Assembly: GCF_001662075.1 (NCBI RefSeq)
Contig: NZ_LYPL01000006.1
Coordinates: 62,001-126,000 of the forward strand
Length of the DNA stretch: 64,000 bases
Source of the DNA: Rhizobium bangladeshense
GTDB lineage: Bacteria > Pseudomonadota > Alphaproteobacteria > Rhizobiales > Rhizobiaceae
Direction: 5' to 3'
Notes under the pieces: generated by a model
Seen by the model: the letters and a program-made list of their open reading frames with translations, nothing else
The model's database searches: none
What the model was told of the DNA's origin: nothing
Part shown: in pieces, positions 62,535 through 64,000 of the stretch
How the letters are laid out: every line of letters begins with the position of its first letter
Numbering within the stretch: position 1 is the stretch's first letter
Translations under genes and position numbers: made by a program

Positions 62535-62985
62535 GTTAAGCCCCTTTCCGAGGGTTTGATCTGCCAGCAGCCACCCATCGGCGCTGACCTCTATTTGATG
62601 ACCAGAATATATGTTGCGGCGCGAAGGACGAAAACAGCCAAGTTTTCAAGTCACCTATGCGACATATGCAATGCTTTACACAATCTTACCGCAGTCTGGT
62701 CAACGAATAGGCAAAGTCACTTGAGTGAATACCCGAGCTTTGAAGTGGCGAAGGGCTGCGATGAGGAAAACCCGCCTCCGGTGGCTTGTGCGCTGGGCAG
62801 GCGGTCCGGTGCCGGTTCGACCAAGCCGTCAGTGATTGCAATGGCCCCCGCAAAGCGGCGCGATCACGAATGCGGGCGCCACGGCTTGATGCGAAGGAAA
62901 AATTCGGTGGACGTTGCTCGCCCGGTGGCGCAGCGCAACCAGCCTTGGATGTGCTAACGCCTTGAACTTACGCATTATGCTGTCA
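62535..62985. other. Intergenic region upstream of the second DUF1127 gene
   Basis: 450 bases, AT-rich at 62600-62720 (promoter side of the DUF1127 gene). Frames in it have no SD or family features. I see no other element. Confidence 0.5.
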
Positions 62986-62987
62986 TC

Positions 62988-63100
62988 AAATAAAACGCCC
63001 GCCGGGGGAGGATCCGGCGGGCGCATTATAGTGACTGGCAACTGGGAGGAGTGTCGCCAGTCTATCGCAGCGCGCTTGGGAGGAGGAGTGCGCGGCTGCG
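62988..63100 (-). ncRNA. alpha-r14 / NfeR1-type small RNA with anti-SD loops
   Basis: On the minus strand three hairpins follow one another, each with a C/U-rich loop complementary to Shine-Dalgarno sequences. H1 (63071-63094) has stem GCGCG/CGCGC with ACUCCUCCUCCCAA in its loop. H2 (63035-63060) has stem CUGGCGAC/GUUGCCAG with ACUCCUCCCA. H3 (62996-63023) has a ten-base-pair stem CGCCCGCCGG with AUCCUCCC, and ends in UUUUAUUU as terminator. Repeated CUCCUCCC loops define the alpha-r14 family (NfeR1/Smr14C of Sinorhizobium), trans-acting RNAs that repress transporter mRNAs. The 5' end is approximate. Confidence 0.75.
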
Positions 63101-63110
63101 AATCTCGTCA

Positions 63111-63427
63111 CGGACGAGGCATATCCGCGGGCGTCCGGCAGTGCCGGGCCGGGGCGCCATCCCCGTGCTTCGATATCTCGGTAAATAGTATGACTAATTG
63201 ATATATTGCAGTGCAATAATTACATGAGAGGCATGCGGAACGTGCATACCTCTCCCTTCATATGCTGATATTAGCACTTCCGATGTTAGCGCCCGGTTAA
63301 CGTCTGACCCAAATTAGACCAATGAGGAATTTGCATATTTAGCGCTGAGGCGTTTGCGAAGCTGCCTGCTGCGTCTATAAATGGCGGCGGCCGCAGCGCG
63401 AGCGTCGCGGAACTGAGGGGTGGAAGC
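63111..63427. other. Intergenic region between sRNA and DUF2157 gene
   Basis: 317 bases; no supported gene. 63180-63240 is AT-rich and should hold the sRNA promoter (minus) and perhaps that of the plus-strand gene. Confidence 0.5.
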
Positions 63428-64000
63428 ATGTATCGCGGCAGATTGGAGCGGGATCTCTCGCTCTGGGTGGGCAAGGGTCTGCTGGCAAAGGAAACGGCCG
63501 GCGCGCTTCTCGCCGAATATGACAGCCGCCCGGCCAGCTTCAGCCTCGGCCGGGTGCTGATGGCGCTGGCGGCCGTGCTTCTTGCCGCGGCCGTTCTGCT
63601 GGTCGTCGCCTCCAATTGGGAAGCCATTCCACGCCTCGTCCGCGTCGGCGCCATCCTCGCCCTGATCTGGGCGGTGCATATTGCCGCCGCCCTGATGCTC
63701 GCCCGCGGTGCGGCGGCGGCCGCAGGCGGCTTGCTGGTCATCGGCGCGATGAGCTTCGGGGGTGCCATTTCGCTGGTCGGGCAGATGTATCATCTCTCCG
63801 GCGACCAGCAGACGGTGATGTATCTCTGGTTCGCCATCGCGACGATCTCGGCGATCCTGTTCCGTTCGGGCGCGGTGGTGGTCGTTGCGGGCTTTCTCTC
63901 CTGGGCGTCCTTCGCCGTTTATCTCGAGAACCATGACACGCATTGGATCGGGCTTGATCCCTGGATGGCGCCGGTCATGGCGGTGATCGTCATTGCGTTG
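63428..64000 (+). CDS. DUF2157 membrane protein, 3' end outside window
   Basis: The first 191 codons of an inner-membrane protein. MYRGRLERDLSLWVGKGLLAKETAGALLAEY is the DUF2157 cytoplasmic N-terminus, followed by pairs of hydrophobic helices (VLMALAAVLLAAAVLLVVASNWE; VGAILALIWAVHIAAALMLA; GGLLVIGAMSFGGAISLVGQMYHLSG). GAGGGG precedes the ATG. The function is unknown. Confidence 0.88.
   Translation, partial: MYRGRLERDLSLWVGKGLLAKETAGALLAEYDSRPASFSLGRVLMALAAVLLAAAVLLVVASNWEAIPRLVRVGAILALIWAVHIAAALMLARGAAAAAGGLLVIGAMSFGGAISLVGQMYHLSGDQQTVMYLWFAIATISAILFRSGAVVVVAGFLSWASFAVYLENHDTHWIGLDPWMAPVMAVIVIAL

Noticed and set aside
62349..62957. 202-codon plus-strand frame
   Set aside because: It runs antisense through the second DUF1127 gene and its promoter region; no family or SD.
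1..64000. CRISPR arrays, rRNA genes and intact insertion sequences
   Set aside because: No regularly spaced direct repeats, no rRNA sequence and no transposase with terminal inverted repeats were seen by reading; a computed search was not possible.

Overview
The window reads as chromosomal DNA of a Rhizobium of the R. etli/R. leguminosarum type. The inference rests on exoR, the order dgt-argS-SPOR-nagZ-scpAB-tatABC-serS-surE-pcm-nlpD and yajC-secDF-trmFO, a PopZ/DUF2497 gene before valS, Rhizobiales-type small proteins, and high GC with strong SD sequences. All assignments come from reading the sequence; no database was searched.

Layout. 0-3.5 kb: an SDR gene, a decayed cyclopropane-fatty-acid synthase, a small secreted protein with a stress-type promoter and a HAD phosphatase. 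3.5-12.6 kb: a complete nitrate assimilation locus on the minus strand, nasT-nasS and then a nitrate transporter-nirB-nirD-nasA operon. Between nasS and the transporter lie a sigma-54 promoter, two small RNA hairpins and an intrinsic terminator, as expected of a leader read through with the help of the ANTAR protein NasT. 12.9-17.5 kb: peroxiredoxin, lytic transglycosylase, epimerase, glycerate kinase and a DUF6074 protein.

17.6-21.9 kb is a cluster of stress-type small and membrane proteins (two low-affinity iron permease-like proteins, PhnA-like, CsbD, a small lipoprotein, a Tyr/Arg-rich secreted protein). At least four promoters here fit the EcfG/RpoE2 pattern GGAAC-N16-(C/A)GTT or a one-base variant, and a fifth lies at 2.3 kb. 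One of them drives a roughly 70 nt minus-strand RNA with a 5' hairpin and a terminator, resembling the general-stress sRNA GsrN.

22.0-27.5 kb is a decayed 5.5 kb genomic island in the 3' end of a tRNA-Asn gene. It is bounded by a 21 bp direct repeat and carries a twice-frameshifted integrase, an AlpA-type regulator, phage-like fragments, a terminase-like/HNH fusion and an unknown 314-residue protein.

27.6-63 kb is core chromosome: tRNA-Cys, an isoaspartyl methyltransferase-like gene, popZ-like, valS, fadL-like, exoR, xthA, erpA, then dgt to nlpD, a DUF815 ATPase, yajC, secDF, an NDUFAF6-like protein and trmFO. It ends with two DUF1127 genes, a small RNA with three anti-Shine-Dalgarno loops (alpha-r14/NfeR1 type) and the start of a DUF2157 membrane protein cut by the window edge.

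The best candidates for little-described biology are the two small RNAs, the EcfG promoter cluster, the nitrate leader attenuator, the very small membrane peptides and the unknown island cargo.
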